Below, piece by piece: positions 1 through 8,135 of a stretch of 64,000 nt of DNA. Below the pieces are notes generated by a model that was not told the DNA's origin, did not search any database, and saw only the letters and a list, made by a program, of their open reading frames with translations. Position 1 is the stretch's first letter, and every line of letters begins with the position of its first letter. The stretch comes from Photobacterium sp. GJ3 (GTDB taxonomy: Bacteria; Pseudomonadota; Gammaproteobacteria; Enterobacterales; Vibrionaceae): assembly GCF_018199995.1 (NCBI RefSeq), contig NZ_CP073579.1, forward strand, positions 186,001-250,000, in the 5' to 3' direction. Position numbers and translations under genes: made by a program.

Positions 1-569
1 CCATGCGCGTAAACAGTCACCATCATTACCGCAAGAGTGGCACTTTCGGGTCATCCGCTATCAATTTGAAGGCTTCCCGGAACGCTTTCTCGCGACATCG
101 TTACCGAAAAGTCAGTATGATGCCGCTAAAATTATCGAACTCTATCATCAGCGTTGGGAAATTGAACTAGGATATCGTGAAATTAAATGCACGATGCTCC
201 GCAAAGCCATTGCCTTAAGAAGTAAGAAAATTACTTTGGTCTACCAGGAATTATACGGGCTGTTACTTGCTTATAATTTGATCCGTTACGAAATGGCTCT
301 AGCGGCAAAGGAGGCGAAAGTTAGCCCTCTAAGAATCAGCTTTAAACTCGGTTTTAAGGTCGTTTTGTATGATTATACAGCGATATGCCAGACGAAAAAC
401 TTACAGTCGATACCAGCACGACTCAAAGATTTAACGGATACTCTGAAAGATCTGATTCTTCCCAAGCCAGACCGCCCAAATTATGAAAGGGCGGTCAAGA
501 TGAGGCCGAATAAATATCCGTTAAAAAGCAACAGAAAAAAGAAGGAATCCTCTTAACCGAACAGCATTG
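1..569 (+). mobile_element. IS4-family insertion sequence, right end only (cut by window start)
   Basis: Only the 3' part of the element is in the window. It holds the transposase C-terminus and the right terminal repeat. Read inward from about 569, the reverse complement gives CAATGCTGTTCGGTTAAG, which matches the end of the complete element at 31957-33382 (TAATGCCGTTCGGATAAG). The sequence right after it is the second part of a REP-like palindrome (CGCGAAGGCGGG), so the element landed inside a repeat unit. Its left end and left target duplication are outside the window. Confidence 0.8.
2..556 (+). CDS. IS4-family transposase, C-terminal fragment
   Basis: The frame is open from the left edge to a TAA at 554-556 and gives about 184 residues of the C-terminal catalytic part. 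It contains YHQRWEIELGYREIK, an exact Y(2)R(3)E(6)K signature of IS4-family DDE transposases that supplies the third acidic residue. The following segment (ELYGLLLAYNLIRYEM) aligns with ELWGALLAYNLIRLEM in the transposase at 32040-33362, so the two elements are relatives but not identical copies. The N-terminal part with the first two aspartates would be left of the window, so whether the gene is intact cannot be judged. Confidence 0.85.
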   Translation, partial: HARKQSPSLPQEWHFRVIRYQFEGFPERFLATSLPKSQYDAAKIIELYHQRWEIELGYREIKCTMLRKAIALRSKKITLVYQELYGLLLAYNLIRYEMALAAKEAKVSPLRISFKLGFKVVLYDYTAICQTKNLQSIPARLKDLTDTLKDLILPKPDRPNYERAVKMRPNKYPLKSNRKKKESS

Positions 570-1150
570 CGCGAAGGCGGGAACCCAGTGACGTTGATGC
601 GCCGAAGCCTCGTCTGGGTGCTGTGAACGATGCGACAGAAGGACTGAACTTTGTTGTGGTTTTATCTGTTCAATGATGTTTTTCGTGTGATTTTATTCCA
701 GCACACCATGGATTCCCGCCTGCGCGGGAATGACGGTAAATGATTGAATTTAAAGTTATTCGTCGTTCCCGCGCAGGCGGGAACCCAGTGATGTTCATGC
801 GCCGGAGCTTCGCCTGGGCGCTGTGAACGATTCTACAGAATGACTGAACTTTGCTGTGATTTGATCTGTTCAATGAAGATTTTTGTGTGTTTGTAGCTCG
901 GCGCTTTATGGATTCCCGCCTGCACGAAAATAGCGGTAATGGAATGAATTTAAAGTTATTCGTCGTTCCCGCGCAGGCGGGAACCCAGTGACGTTCATGC
1001 GCCGGAGCTTCGCCTGGGCGCTGTGAACGATTCTACAGAATGACTGAACTTTGCTGTGATTTGATCTGTTCAATGAAGATTTTTGTGTGTTTGTAGCCCG
1101 GCGCTTTATGGATTCCCGTCTTTGCGGGAATGACGGTAATTGATTGTTTT
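570..1150. repeat. REP-like repeat array 1 (about three units)
   Basis: Repeats with two palindromes per unit: GTTCCCGCGNAGGCGGGAAC (palindrome A, near 774 and 964, and a half copy at 570) and ATTCCCGCCTGCGCGGGAAT (palindrome B, near 713; degenerate near 912 and 1113). Spacing is about 190-200 bp and the sequence between is conserved with the larger arrays at 14318 and 19935. The first unit is interrupted by the IS element. The 225 bp from here to the next gene at 1376 show no gene or clear signal. Confidence 0.9.
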
Positions 1151-1375
1151 TATTTGATTTAATGTGGGTTTGGTTGTTGTTGGTTCCTCGTAAGAAAGGT
1201 TTGTTTTTTCTTTGCTGTCCATAGAAATTCCTGTGAATCGAAAGAACGATGACATGAGTGTAGTCACTATTTTCGGGGAAGTGCATGTCGGCCCGTGAAG
1301 TATGCACAGCGTCCTTTGTTGGCGGTTCGCTTGCATCTGTTATGCTGTCTATCCGTACTGAAATGAGGACATACC

Positions 1376-1732
1376 ATGAGTGAACAATCGCTATCGCTGG
1401 AACTGGTTCTGAATAGGTCGTTGCCGGATCGGGAAACGCAGATTCATACCGCGGTGAAGGCGGCAGAGCAGCAATTCCAGCCGCTGTTTTATGAACTGGC
1501 CTGGACCGATGATCCGCATATGACGATTGTGCCTGACTCGATGAAAATCAAAGACATTGCGATCGAGGGTGCAAAGGTCACGGTGACCGTGGACTTTCGC
1601 TGGTCTGTTTTTCAGGCGTGTCTGATTGTCGAGCATCTGACTGAAAACGAAGCGAAACTTCAGTTTGAACTGTCGGGTGATTCACTGATCATGAATCAGG
1701 CGTTTCCGCCGCGTTGGCGTTATGATCACTGA
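1376..1732 (+). CDS. Hypothetical protein, 118 aa
   Basis: A 118-residue soluble, acidic protein without signal peptide or membrane segment. I do not recognise a family. The first half is charged and helical in character (residues 20-35). The second half alternates short hydrophobic runs (IKDIAIEGAKVTVTVDF, SLIMNQAF), suggesting an alpha/beta fold. It starts at ATG 1376 after AATGAGGACATACC, which holds a weak GAGG ribosome site. It stands alone between the repeat array and the convergent lipoprotein gene. An overlapping antisense frame at 1391-1636 is a shadow. Confidence 0.6.
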   Translation: MSEQSLSLELVLNRSLPDRETQIHTAVKAAEQQFQPLFYELAWTDDPHMTIVPDSMKIKDIAIEGAKVTVTVDFRWSVFQACLIVEHLTENEAKLQFELSGDSLIMNQAFPPRWRYDH

Positions 1733-1827
1733 TTGAAAATTCGATGTGTTTGTTCGTTTTGATGACAGATCAACAGGGTTCAGGGTCATCAGCCTGTTGC
1801 GTTCATTTTCAGCGTTGCAGTTTTCAT

Positions 1828-2478
1828 TCAGTCGCGGGCAGTCTGAAGAATCAAGCTGCCTGTTGGGGCGTGCGGGGCTAGAAACCAGGGATGTGGGGTG
1901 ACATCGATTCCGATACGGCTTTCGTACTGTGTTTCGGCATCCAGTAATGGGGTGTAGTCTGCCATCGCTGCTTCGCTGGTATAAACCAGCAGGTAGCGCA
2001 CCGGATCAAGGTAGTCAGACAGGGGAATGTGCAGTTCCAGGCGATCAGGCTGCCGGATGGTGAAATGCCGGTAGCGATAGTGGGTCAGGCTGTCGATGAG
2101 CAGAAAATCTTCAGAGTAAAGCTGGACCTGAGGCGGAAACACGGTTTGGCTGACCAGACTGGTCAGGACAAGGTTTTGCTGGCTGAACCTGGGTTCAAGC
2201 CGGATCAGTTTTGAAAAGCTCCGGCCTGACGATAGTTCAATGATCACATCTTCGTTCGTCAGCCGAAACAGAACCGGCAAGCTTTCGCAACAGGGTAATG
2301 CGGGCAGGTTTCTGACTTCGGTGAAAATTCTTGAAGTCGTCTGGAGTTTGGCTTTGTCCTGACGTGCTTGAGAGACGCTGACGTTTTTCACACCATTGAC
2401 CGTTTCGGGCGAAAAACTGTCCGTCAGCGAGCAGCCGGAGAACATCAGGCTGAACAGAAGAAGGGTTGCAACACGCAT
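1828..2478 (-). CDS. Lipoprotein resembling the MalM family
   Basis: Start chosen at the ATG ending at 2478, giving MRVATLLLFSLMFSGCS: a short lipoprotein signal with a lipobox (FSGC, Cys at residue 16). A frame extension to 2505 would put charged residues ahead of the signal. The mature part of about 200 residues has LPVLFRLTNEDVIIELSSG (a predicted beta segment), then strands around LVLTSLVSQ and a C-terminal region with RYLLVYTS. This layout resembles periplasmic maltose operon protein MalM, which has a similar surface domain, but the protein is shorter than typical MalM and no mal genes are nearby. The family assignment is therefore tentative; the lipoprotein call is firm. Confidence 0.6.
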   Translation of the reverse strand: MRVATLLLFSLMFSGCSLTDSFSPETVNGVKNVSVSQARQDKAKLQTTSRIFTEVRNLPALPCCESLPVLFRLTNEDVIIELSSGRSFSKLIRLEPRFSQQNLVLTSLVSQTVFPPQVQLYSEDFLLIDSLTHYRYRHFTIRQPDRLELHIPLSDYLDPVRYLLVYTSEAAMADYTPLLDAETQYESRIGIDVTPHPWFLAPHAPTGSLILQTARD

Positions 2479-2583
2479 AACAGCCTCGGGCCATGCTGGG
2501 TACATGTTTAACCATAGCAGGTTCGGTTGGCGATTATTTGCCTGTTACGGCCCGACAGGACGTTCGGTTTTCCGACCCGAAAT

Positions 2584-2694
2584 TCAGATCCTGAATGTCT
2601 TGTTGCAGTTTTTACACTTGTAGAGGGCCCGGCAAGTCAGTTTTGTCCAAAAGGTTCGTTTGATCCGGTAAAGCATTGGGTTCTTGCAACACAT
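2584..2694 (-). CDS. Small CxxC protein, 36 aa (twin 1)
   Basis: A 36-codon frame, ATG complement at 2694-2692 and TGA at 2586-2584. It reads MCCKNPMLYRIKRTFWTKL then TCRALYKCKNCNKTFRI. It matches the frame at 2938-3048 at about 20 of 36 positions: MCC, P, L, RIKR, W, TC, A, Y, CK and CNKT are shared. The conservation of two paired cysteine motifs (MCC and CKxC, plus TC) in two separate copies argues for a real protein, probably a small metal-binding or nucleic-acid-binding polypeptide with a basic middle. Function unknown. Confidence 0.6.
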   Translation of the reverse strand: MCCKNPMLYRIKRTFWTKLTCRALYKCKNCNKTFRI

Positions 2695-2937
2695 GAGGTT
2701 CTCGCTGACTCATTCGTAAAATCAGCAGCTTAATGCGTGATCGAATCTTTTTTTGTGATCTCGATCGCTCAGGTGCAGAAGGTGACATTCGTCTGACGAT
2801 AGAATGACATGAAATTGACTTAGCAGGGGCGGGTTGAACAAAAGTTGATCGGGTCGTCTGTGATTATGGGAGTGAAAACTCCCATTCATCTACACGTTGC
2901 TTGAAAATCTAAGCGAAAAAATACAGAAAATACAGCG

Positions 2938-3048
2938 TTATACTTTGGTGGTCTTGTTGCAGGTTTTGCACCAGTAAACGGCTTTACAAGTGATTCGCTG
3001 CCAGATACCGCGTTTGATTCTCATCAAGTTTGGCTGCTCACAACACAT
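2938..3048 (-). CDS. Small CxxC protein, 36 aa (twin 2)
   Basis: A 36-codon frame, ATG complement at 3048-3046, TAA at 2940-2938, preceded on its strand by AAGGAATAAAAA, an AAGGA ribosome site with suitable spacing. It reads MCCEQPNLMRIKRGIWQRI then TCKAVYWCKTCNKTTKV. Five cysteines are arranged CC..TC..CxxC, typical of a small zinc ribbon or knuckle, with a basic RIKR stretch between. It is the paralogue of the gene at 2584-2694, on the same strand, 243 bp upstream. Function unknown. Confidence 0.65.
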   Translation of the reverse strand: MCCEQPNLMRIKRGIWQRITCKAVYWCKTCNKTTKV

Positions 3049-3235
3049 TTTTTATTCCTTATTTGAGTGTTTTTTTGACAGTGCGCAATTGTAATGCAGT
3101 TTGTTGATTAATTTAAAGTGATATTACTCGCAAAAAAATCTGGTAAGAGCTGTAACTAGACGTTCCTTTGACCCATTCTCTGACACTTTTTGTGAATTGC
3201 GTCAGACGGGGAGACAAAAAATTGACAGATGAATA

Positions 3236-3261
3236 TAAAAAAGGCCAGTCAATGACTGGCC
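3236..3261 (-). terminator. Rho-independent terminator of the LysE-type gene
   Basis: On the minus strand GGCCAGTC-att-GACTGGCC forms a perfect 8-bp stem followed by a run of T (the A run 3237-3242 on the plus strand). It lies 39 bp past the stop of the exporter gene at 3300. Confidence 0.85.
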
Positions 3262-3299
3262 TGAGCGGAGCTTCCGTCTCTTGTGTACGCAAGGTTGGC

Positions 3300-3916
3300 T
3301 TACCCTATCGCCAGCCAGAGGCCCACACCCATCATTAAGCTTCCTGCAATTCGGTTGAGATAATTGAGGTTGTCACCACGCCCAAGGAAGAGTCGCAGAC
3401 TTTTTCCGCCATTTGCATAAACCATCAGTGCGATGAATTCTGTCAGCAGGATAATACTCAGCAGCCCGAGCATTTGCGGGGCCATTGGCATCTCAGGGTT
3501 GATGAAGGGCGGGAGAAGCGAAATCATAAATGCCCAGCCTTTCGGGTTCGCAATCGCCGTAATAAATCCCTGTGAGATCAGCTGACCACGACGGGTTTCG
3601 GTCGGCGCATCCAGATTCATGGACATCTTGCCCTTGTTTCGCCACATGCTGATCCCTAACCAGAACAGATATGCACCCCCAGCCATTTGAGGGCATTGAA
3701 GAGCTGCGGGTAATTCAGCATCACGGCTGCGACCCCCATGACTGCAGCAATCGCCACAATGGCGACGCCAACCAACTCGCCACACATCATCCAGAGTGTT
3801 CGCCGGACACCGATGCTCATCCCGAGCGTCATGGCCAGTGTCATGCACATTCCCGGGGTGATTGAAACAAAGAAAAAAGTCGGGATAAAAGCGGTGAGCA
3901 GTGTGAGATCCAACAT
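3300..3916 (-). pseudogene. LysE/RhtB-family amino-acid exporter, frameshifted as sequenced
   Basis: Two overlapping minus-strand frames together make one protein of about 205 residues. The N-terminal part (from ATG 3916) begins MLDLTLLTAFIPTFFFVSITPGM, the classic LysE/RhtB start with the SITPGP-like signature. The C-terminal part continues GGAYLFWLGISMW, then GFITAIANPKGWAF and a last hydrophobic helix LNRIAGSLMMGVGLWLAIG. The switch lies at a run of five C at 3676-3680 (G on the coding strand); six would restore LKWLGGAYLFWLG. Known members export neutral or basic amino acids, homoserine lactones or similar metabolites through six membrane helices. The gene is single, with its own terminator. 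It is either a sequencing error or a recent null allele. Confidence 0.8.
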
Positions 3917-4278
3917 AACAATATCGACATTCTTGTGAATTAAACCGCAGCCAGTGTAATCAGAATGCTGTTGGCTTGGTAGTGTTTTGTGATCTGTATT
4001 GAGTCTCAACGGTCAGGCGGACTTCAGCAAGAAAGTGAGTCAGCTCATCCTTTTCACAACGCAGATCTTGCCGTTCAGACTGAAGCCCTGCCTGTGATTT
4101 TGAAGGCGGCCCGACATGAATGTTTTTCTGAATCAATCAATTAAGGGAACCTGTCATCTGAGATGGCTTGATTTTTGACTGACTTTATTGTCATTAGGTG
4201 TGATTTATCAACAAAAAACGAGACATTTCTTATCATTTTGGTTTGACTTGAGTGAGTTGTGCGCATAGATTTAACTCA

Positions 4279-4336
4279 AATGAAATATATTTAACATCTC
4301 GTAAACATCTTTCAGGGTCCGCGGGAATATTTCATT
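4279..4336 (+). promoter_or_regulatory. Candidate operator dyad upstream of the ABC/polyol operon
   Basis: AATGAAATAT at 4279-4288 is repeated as its exact reverse complement ATATTTCATT at 4327-4336, 38 bp apart, about 100 bp ahead of the first gene. SorC-family repressors act as tetramers on spaced inverted half sites, and a SorC gene lies in the operon, so this is a reasonable binding site. The rest of the 3917-4432 gap is AT-rich leader without an evident gene. Confidence 0.45.
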
Positions 4337-4432
4337 CACTGGTTTATCTCTCAATCTGAAGCTTGGGTCCGGTCGTACAAGCTGATGGCAGTAGGTTGAA
4401 TGTTCACAATCCCCCAAACAAAGGAGAGTGGG

Positions 4433-5488
4433 ATGAGCAAGTTACGTGTCATGAAGAAAACGCTGCAGGCTGCTACCGCGACTGTCGCATTATCCATCCT
4501 GTCCGCTACCTCACCGGCCATGGCCGAGACCAAAGCACCCACGGCTTTTCAGTGTAAGCCGGGCGAAACCTATTACATGAATGTGATGGTGTCCGGGGTG
4601 GAATACTGGTTCCCGGTCTACGAAATGATGAAGCAAGCCGCCCGCTCAATGGGGTGTAAAACGGTGTACACCGGCACGCCTGAATATGACGTGAATAAGC
4701 AGCTGGCGTCGTTTGAGCAAATACTGGCTAAAAAACCAGCCGGGATCCTGCTGCATCCCATGAACCCGGATCCATTCATTGAACCGATCAATCGTGCTGC
4801 AGAAATGGGGATTCCCGTGGTGACTTTCGCGGCAGACTCACCCAACAGTAAACGTGTGTCCTTTATTACTTCGGATAACGACGAAGAAGGGAAATATGCC
4901 GCAGATACCATTGCAGAAGATATGGGCGGTAAAGGGGAATACGCGGTGCTGGAGAATCCGGGACAGGATAACCACGACAGACGGGTCTCTGCCTTTATTG
5001 CACGGATGAAGTCGAAGTGGCCTGACATGAAGCTGGTGTCCCGTGCTGCCAGTAATACCGATGCCACCAAAGCCTACAACGCCGTGATGACGATGGCGCA
5101 GGCGCATCCGAACCTGGGCGCTGTCTTTATGCCTGAAGCAACCTCTGCCATGGGTGCAGCTCAGGCAGCGAAAGAATTGGGTAAAAACATTCGTGTCTTT
5201 AATGCCGACGTGAATGCCAAAATTCTCGACATGATCAAGCAGGGTGAAATTTTTGGTGCGGTAAACCCGAATCAGGGCATGCAGGGCTACATGGGGATGA
5301 TGCTGCTCTACATGGCGGCACACTCGAAGATGATTGATCCGATGAATGACTACAAGCGTGCGGGTTACAACCCGATGGGTGTGCCTTTTGTCGACAACGG
5401 TTTCGCCATTGTGACCAAAGACAACGCCGATGACTTCTACTGGGACAAGTATCTGACGAAGCGCGGCACCAAAGGGATTAACGAGTAA
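4433..5488 (+). CDS. ABC transporter periplasmic sugar-binding protein
   Basis: A 351-residue protein of the RbsB/Peripla_BP_4 type that captures a sugar or polyol in the periplasm for the ABC transporter encoded next. ATG 4433 is chosen because it follows AAGGAGAG. The signal peptide runs from MSKLRVMKK through a hydrophobic core to ATSPAMA, with cleavage likely before ETKAP. The mature region has two Rossmann-like lobes (YYMNVMVSGVEYWFPVYEMM; ILLHPMNPDPFIEPINRA; VVTFAADSP) and the usual C-terminal part with GAVNPNQGMQGYMGM. It is the first gene of the operon and is followed by a strong hairpin at 5501-5519. Close relatives of the ribose/xylose/allose group have similar length; the exact ligand cannot be read from the sequence. 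Confidence 0.9.
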   Translation: MSKLRVMKKTLQAATATVALSILSATSPAMAETKAPTAFQCKPGETYYMNVMVSGVEYWFPVYEMMKQAARSMGCKTVYTGTPEYDVNKQLASFEQILAKKPAGILLHPMNPDPFIEPINRAAEMGIPVVTFAADSPNSKRVSFITSDNDEEGKYAADTIAEDMGGKGEYAVLENPGQDNHDRRVSAFIARMKSKWPDMKLVSRAASNTDATKAYNAVMTMAQAHPNLGAVFMPEATSAMGAAQAAKELGKNIRVFNADVNAKILDMIKQGEIFGAVNPNQGMQGYMGMMLLYMAAHSKMIDPMNDYKRAGYNPMGVPFVDNGFAIVTKDNADDFYWDKYLTKRGTKGINE

Positions 5489-5500
5489 TACATCAACGCA

Positions 5501-5519
5501 AGGCCCGCCTGGCGGGCCT
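5501..5519 (+). other. Intercistronic hairpin after the binding-protein gene
   Basis: AGGCCCGCC and GGCGGGCCT form a perfect 9-bp inverted repeat with no following T run. Such hairpins after binding-protein genes commonly protect the upstream message from 3' decay and cause partial termination, giving more binding protein than ATPase. Confidence 0.7.
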
Positions 5520-5550
5520 GTTCCCTCAGCTTACTCATGGAGGAGAGACG

Positions 5551-7086
5551 GTGGACATGTCAAATCAAACACCCGTCCTTGAAATCCGGAATGTCACCAA
5601 AACCTTTGGGTCGACGATAGCGCTGAACCAGATTCAATTCGACCTGCTGCCGGGCGAAGTACATGCCATTGCGGGTGAAAACGGGGCTGGGAAATCAACC
5701 CTGATGAAAATCATTGATGGGATCCACCAGCCGGACAGTGGTGACATTTATATCGATGGCAAAAAAGTTGTCGTCAGCAACCCGCTGGAGGCACAGAAAT
5801 TCGGGATCGGCTTTGTGCATCAGGAAATTGCGCTGTGTACCGATGTCTCGGTTGCTGAAAACATCATGATGGCCAAGATCAACAGGACACCGGGCTGGCT
5901 GGTGGATTACAAAGCGTTGTACCGTGAAGCTGAAGCGGTGATTCGCCAACTGGCGGATATCGATCCCAGACAACGGGTGTCTGATCTGACGATTTCCAAC
6001 CAGCAACTGGTGGAAATTGCCAAAGCCCTGGTGCTGGACTGCAAAATCCTGATTCTGGATGAACCGACAGCTGCTTTGACCGATCAGGAAACGGAGATCC
6101 TGTTTGCCATCATGAAACAACTGAAGGCGCAGGGGATCAGCATCATTTATATCAGTCACCGAATGGCAGAAATTTTTGAGCAATGCGACCGGGTCAGCGT
6201 GTTCCGCGACGGACATTATATCGATACCCAACGCATTGAAGAGACGACGCCGCAGGCGATTGTGCAGCGGTTGGTCGGGCGGGAAATCGCCAATCTGTAC
6301 CCACCCAAATTCGAGGGTGACGTGGCAACCAATCCGGTGATGCTCGGTGTTGGTGGCCTGTCGGATGGACAGCAATTTGTTGATGTCACCTTTAATGTGC
6401 ATCAGGGCGAAATTTTCGGGATTGCCGGGCTGATTGGCGCGGGCCGTTCTGAAATGGTGAAAGGCCTGTGCGGATTAATGCCCAGACACAGCGGCGAGAT
6501 TCATTTTCACGGTCAGCCGGTCACCATCCGCCATTACCGGGATGCGATCGATCTGGGCATTGTTTACCTCTCGGAGGACCGGAAAGAAGAAGGGCTGTTC
6601 CTGGATCTCTCGATTGCTGCGAATGTGTCTGCCCTCCGGCTGGAACAGGTCAGCGAGAATGGCCTGATCCGCAAAGAGAAAGAATTCAATCAGGCACAAA
6701 CGCTCACCGATCGCCTGAACCTGAAAAGTGGCAGCCTGTACCACAAAGCGTCCTCACTGAGCGGCGGGAATCAGCAGAAAGTCGCGCTGGCCAAAATTCT
6801 GTCGGTGAATCCCAGACTCATCATTCTGGATGAGCCGACCCGGGGGATCGACGTCGGCGCGAAATCCGAAATCCATAAACTGATTCGCGAACTGGCTCAG
6901 GCTGGCGTCGGCATCATTGTAATCTCATCTGAACTGCCGGAAGTGATCGGCCTGAGTGACCGCGTCATGGTGATGCGTGAATCCAGACAGATGGGCATTC
7001 TCACCGGTGAGCAGATAACAGAACAACATATCATGCACCTCGCCTCGGGCTCAGCTGAGATGGCGCAGGAATCTGTCCAGGCGTAA
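5551..7086 (+). CDS. Sugar ABC transporter ATP-binding protein (RbsA/XylG type)
   Basis: A 511-residue tandem ATPase that powers sugar import. The first cassette has Walker A GENGAGKS (about residue 44), LTISNQQLVEIAKAL in place of the signature, and Walker B ILILDEPTAAL. The second has a degenerate Walker A (GLIGAGRSE), the signature LSGGNQQKV and LIILDEPTRGIDVGAKSEI, the normal arrangement in this family. The GTG at 5551 sits seven bases after GGAGG; the ATG six bases on is an alternative start. It is 17 bp ahead of the permease gene. Specificity is not visible here. Confidence 0.93.
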   Translation: MDMSNQTPVLEIRNVTKTFGSTIALNQIQFDLLPGEVHAIAGENGAGKSTLMKIIDGIHQPDSGDIYIDGKKVVVSNPLEAQKFGIGFVHQEIALCTDVSVAENIMMAKINRTPGWLVDYKALYREAEAVIRQLADIDPRQRVSDLTISNQQLVEIAKALVLDCKILILDEPTAALTDQETEILFAIMKQLKAQGISIIYISHRMAEIFEQCDRVSVFRDGHYIDTQRIEETTPQAIVQRLVGREIANLYPPKFEGDVATNPVMLGVGGLSDGQQFVDVTFNVHQGEIFGIAGLIGAGRSEMVKGLCGLMPRHSGEIHFHGQPVTIRHYRDAIDLGIVYLSEDRKEEGLFLDLSIAANVSALRLEQVSENGLIRKEKEFNQAQTLTDRLNLKSGSLYHKASSLSGGNQQKVALAKILSVNPRLIILDEPTRGIDVGAKSEIHKLIRELAQAGVGIIVISSELPEVIGLSDRVMVMRESRQMGILTGEQITEQHIMHLASGSAEMAQESVQA

Positions 7087-7102
7087 TGCAGGAGAAATCA
7101 TC

Positions 7103-8122
7103 ATGACCATACAACATGTTTCTACACCCAACGCCTCGGTCGACCGTAAAAAAAGGTCGCTGAAAGATGCACTGATTCGGATGAGTCAGATGCGGGAATT
7201 CACCCTGATTCTGATTATTGTGGCGCTGTTCATCGGGATGAGCTTCGCGTCACCGTACTTCCTGACGTGGGCCAATATGAAAGCCATGCTGTTGTCTTTC
7301 TCAACGGAAGGCATTGTGGTGGTCGGCATGACCATGCTGCTCATTGTCGGCGGGATCGACCTGTCGGTCGGCGCCGTGATGTGTCTGGCCATGGTATTTG
7401 CGGCCAAGCTGTTCATTCTGGGCATGAATCCCTGGCTGGCGAGTCTGGCGTCGATCGGCTTCAGTGGTTTTATCGGCTGGCTGATGGGCATGTGCGTGAC
7501 CCGCCTGGGCCTGCATCACTTCATTGTGACGCTGGCATTCATGGGGCTGGCCCGTGGCGCCAGTATGATCATTACTCAGGGTACCCCGATTTCGCTGTTC
7601 ACCCTGCCGCCTGAGTTCAAATTCATCGGGCAGGGCACGCTGTTCGGGGTGCCGTTTTCCATCATCATTTTCTTTGTGGTGATCATCATCAGTGATTTCC
7701 TGCTGCGGAACGCCAAAGCCTTCCGCAAAATTTTCTACACCGGCAGCAATGAAAAAGCCGCGCAGTATTCCGGCGTGAACACCAACAAAGTCAAACTCTA
7801 TGTGACTGTGCTCTCCTCGGCGCTCTGTGGTCTGGCGGGCATTATTTATATGTCGAAGTTCGGGGCCGCGACTCCCAACTTCGGCGTCGGGCTGGAACTG
7901 AACATTATTGCTGCAGCCGTGATCGGTGGCGCCAGCCTGAAAGGCGGCGAAGGGACCATTTTCGGGGCGATTCTGGGCATTGCGTTGCTGAGCGTTGTCT
8001 CCAGTTCCCTGATTCTGCTGGATGTTTCGGTGTACTGGCAGGAGTTCATTAAAGGCTTGATTCTGCTGGCTGCTGTGGCCATTGACCATCACCTGCACCA
8101 GAAGTCGAAAGCCAAATCCTGA
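7103..8122 (+). CDS. Sugar ABC transporter permease (RbsC type)
   Basis: A 339-residue inner-membrane protein with around nine hydrophobic helices, starting after the cytoplasmic tail RKKRSLKDALIRMSQ. It shows the family landmarks: MTMLLIVGGIDLSVGAVMCL (the GGIDLS motif), GLHHFIVTLAFMGLARG, and AAAVIGGASLKGGEGTIFG, which contacts the ATPase. The ATG at 7103 follows CAGGAGAAATC. Together with the binding protein and ATPase it forms a complete importer that needs only one permease as a homodimer. Its end overlaps the longer frame of the SorC gene, whose true start is 14 bp downstream. Confidence 0.93.
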   Translation: MTIQHVSTPNASVDRKKRSLKDALIRMSQMREFTLILIIVALFIGMSFASPYFLTWANMKAMLLSFSTEGIVVVGMTMLLIVGGIDLSVGAVMCLAMVFAAKLFILGMNPWLASLASIGFSGFIGWLMGMCVTRLGLHHFIVTLAFMGLARGASMIITQGTPISLFTLPPEFKFIGQGTLFGVPFSIIIFFVVIIISDFLLRNAKAFRKIFYTGSNEKAAQYSGVNTNKVKLYVTVLSSALCGLAGIIYMSKFGAATPNFGVGLELNIIAAAVIGGASLKGGEGTIFGAILGIALLSVVSSSLILLDVSVYWQEFIKGLILLAAVAIDHHLHQKSKAKS

Positions 8123-8135
8123 GGAGAGTGAGCCG

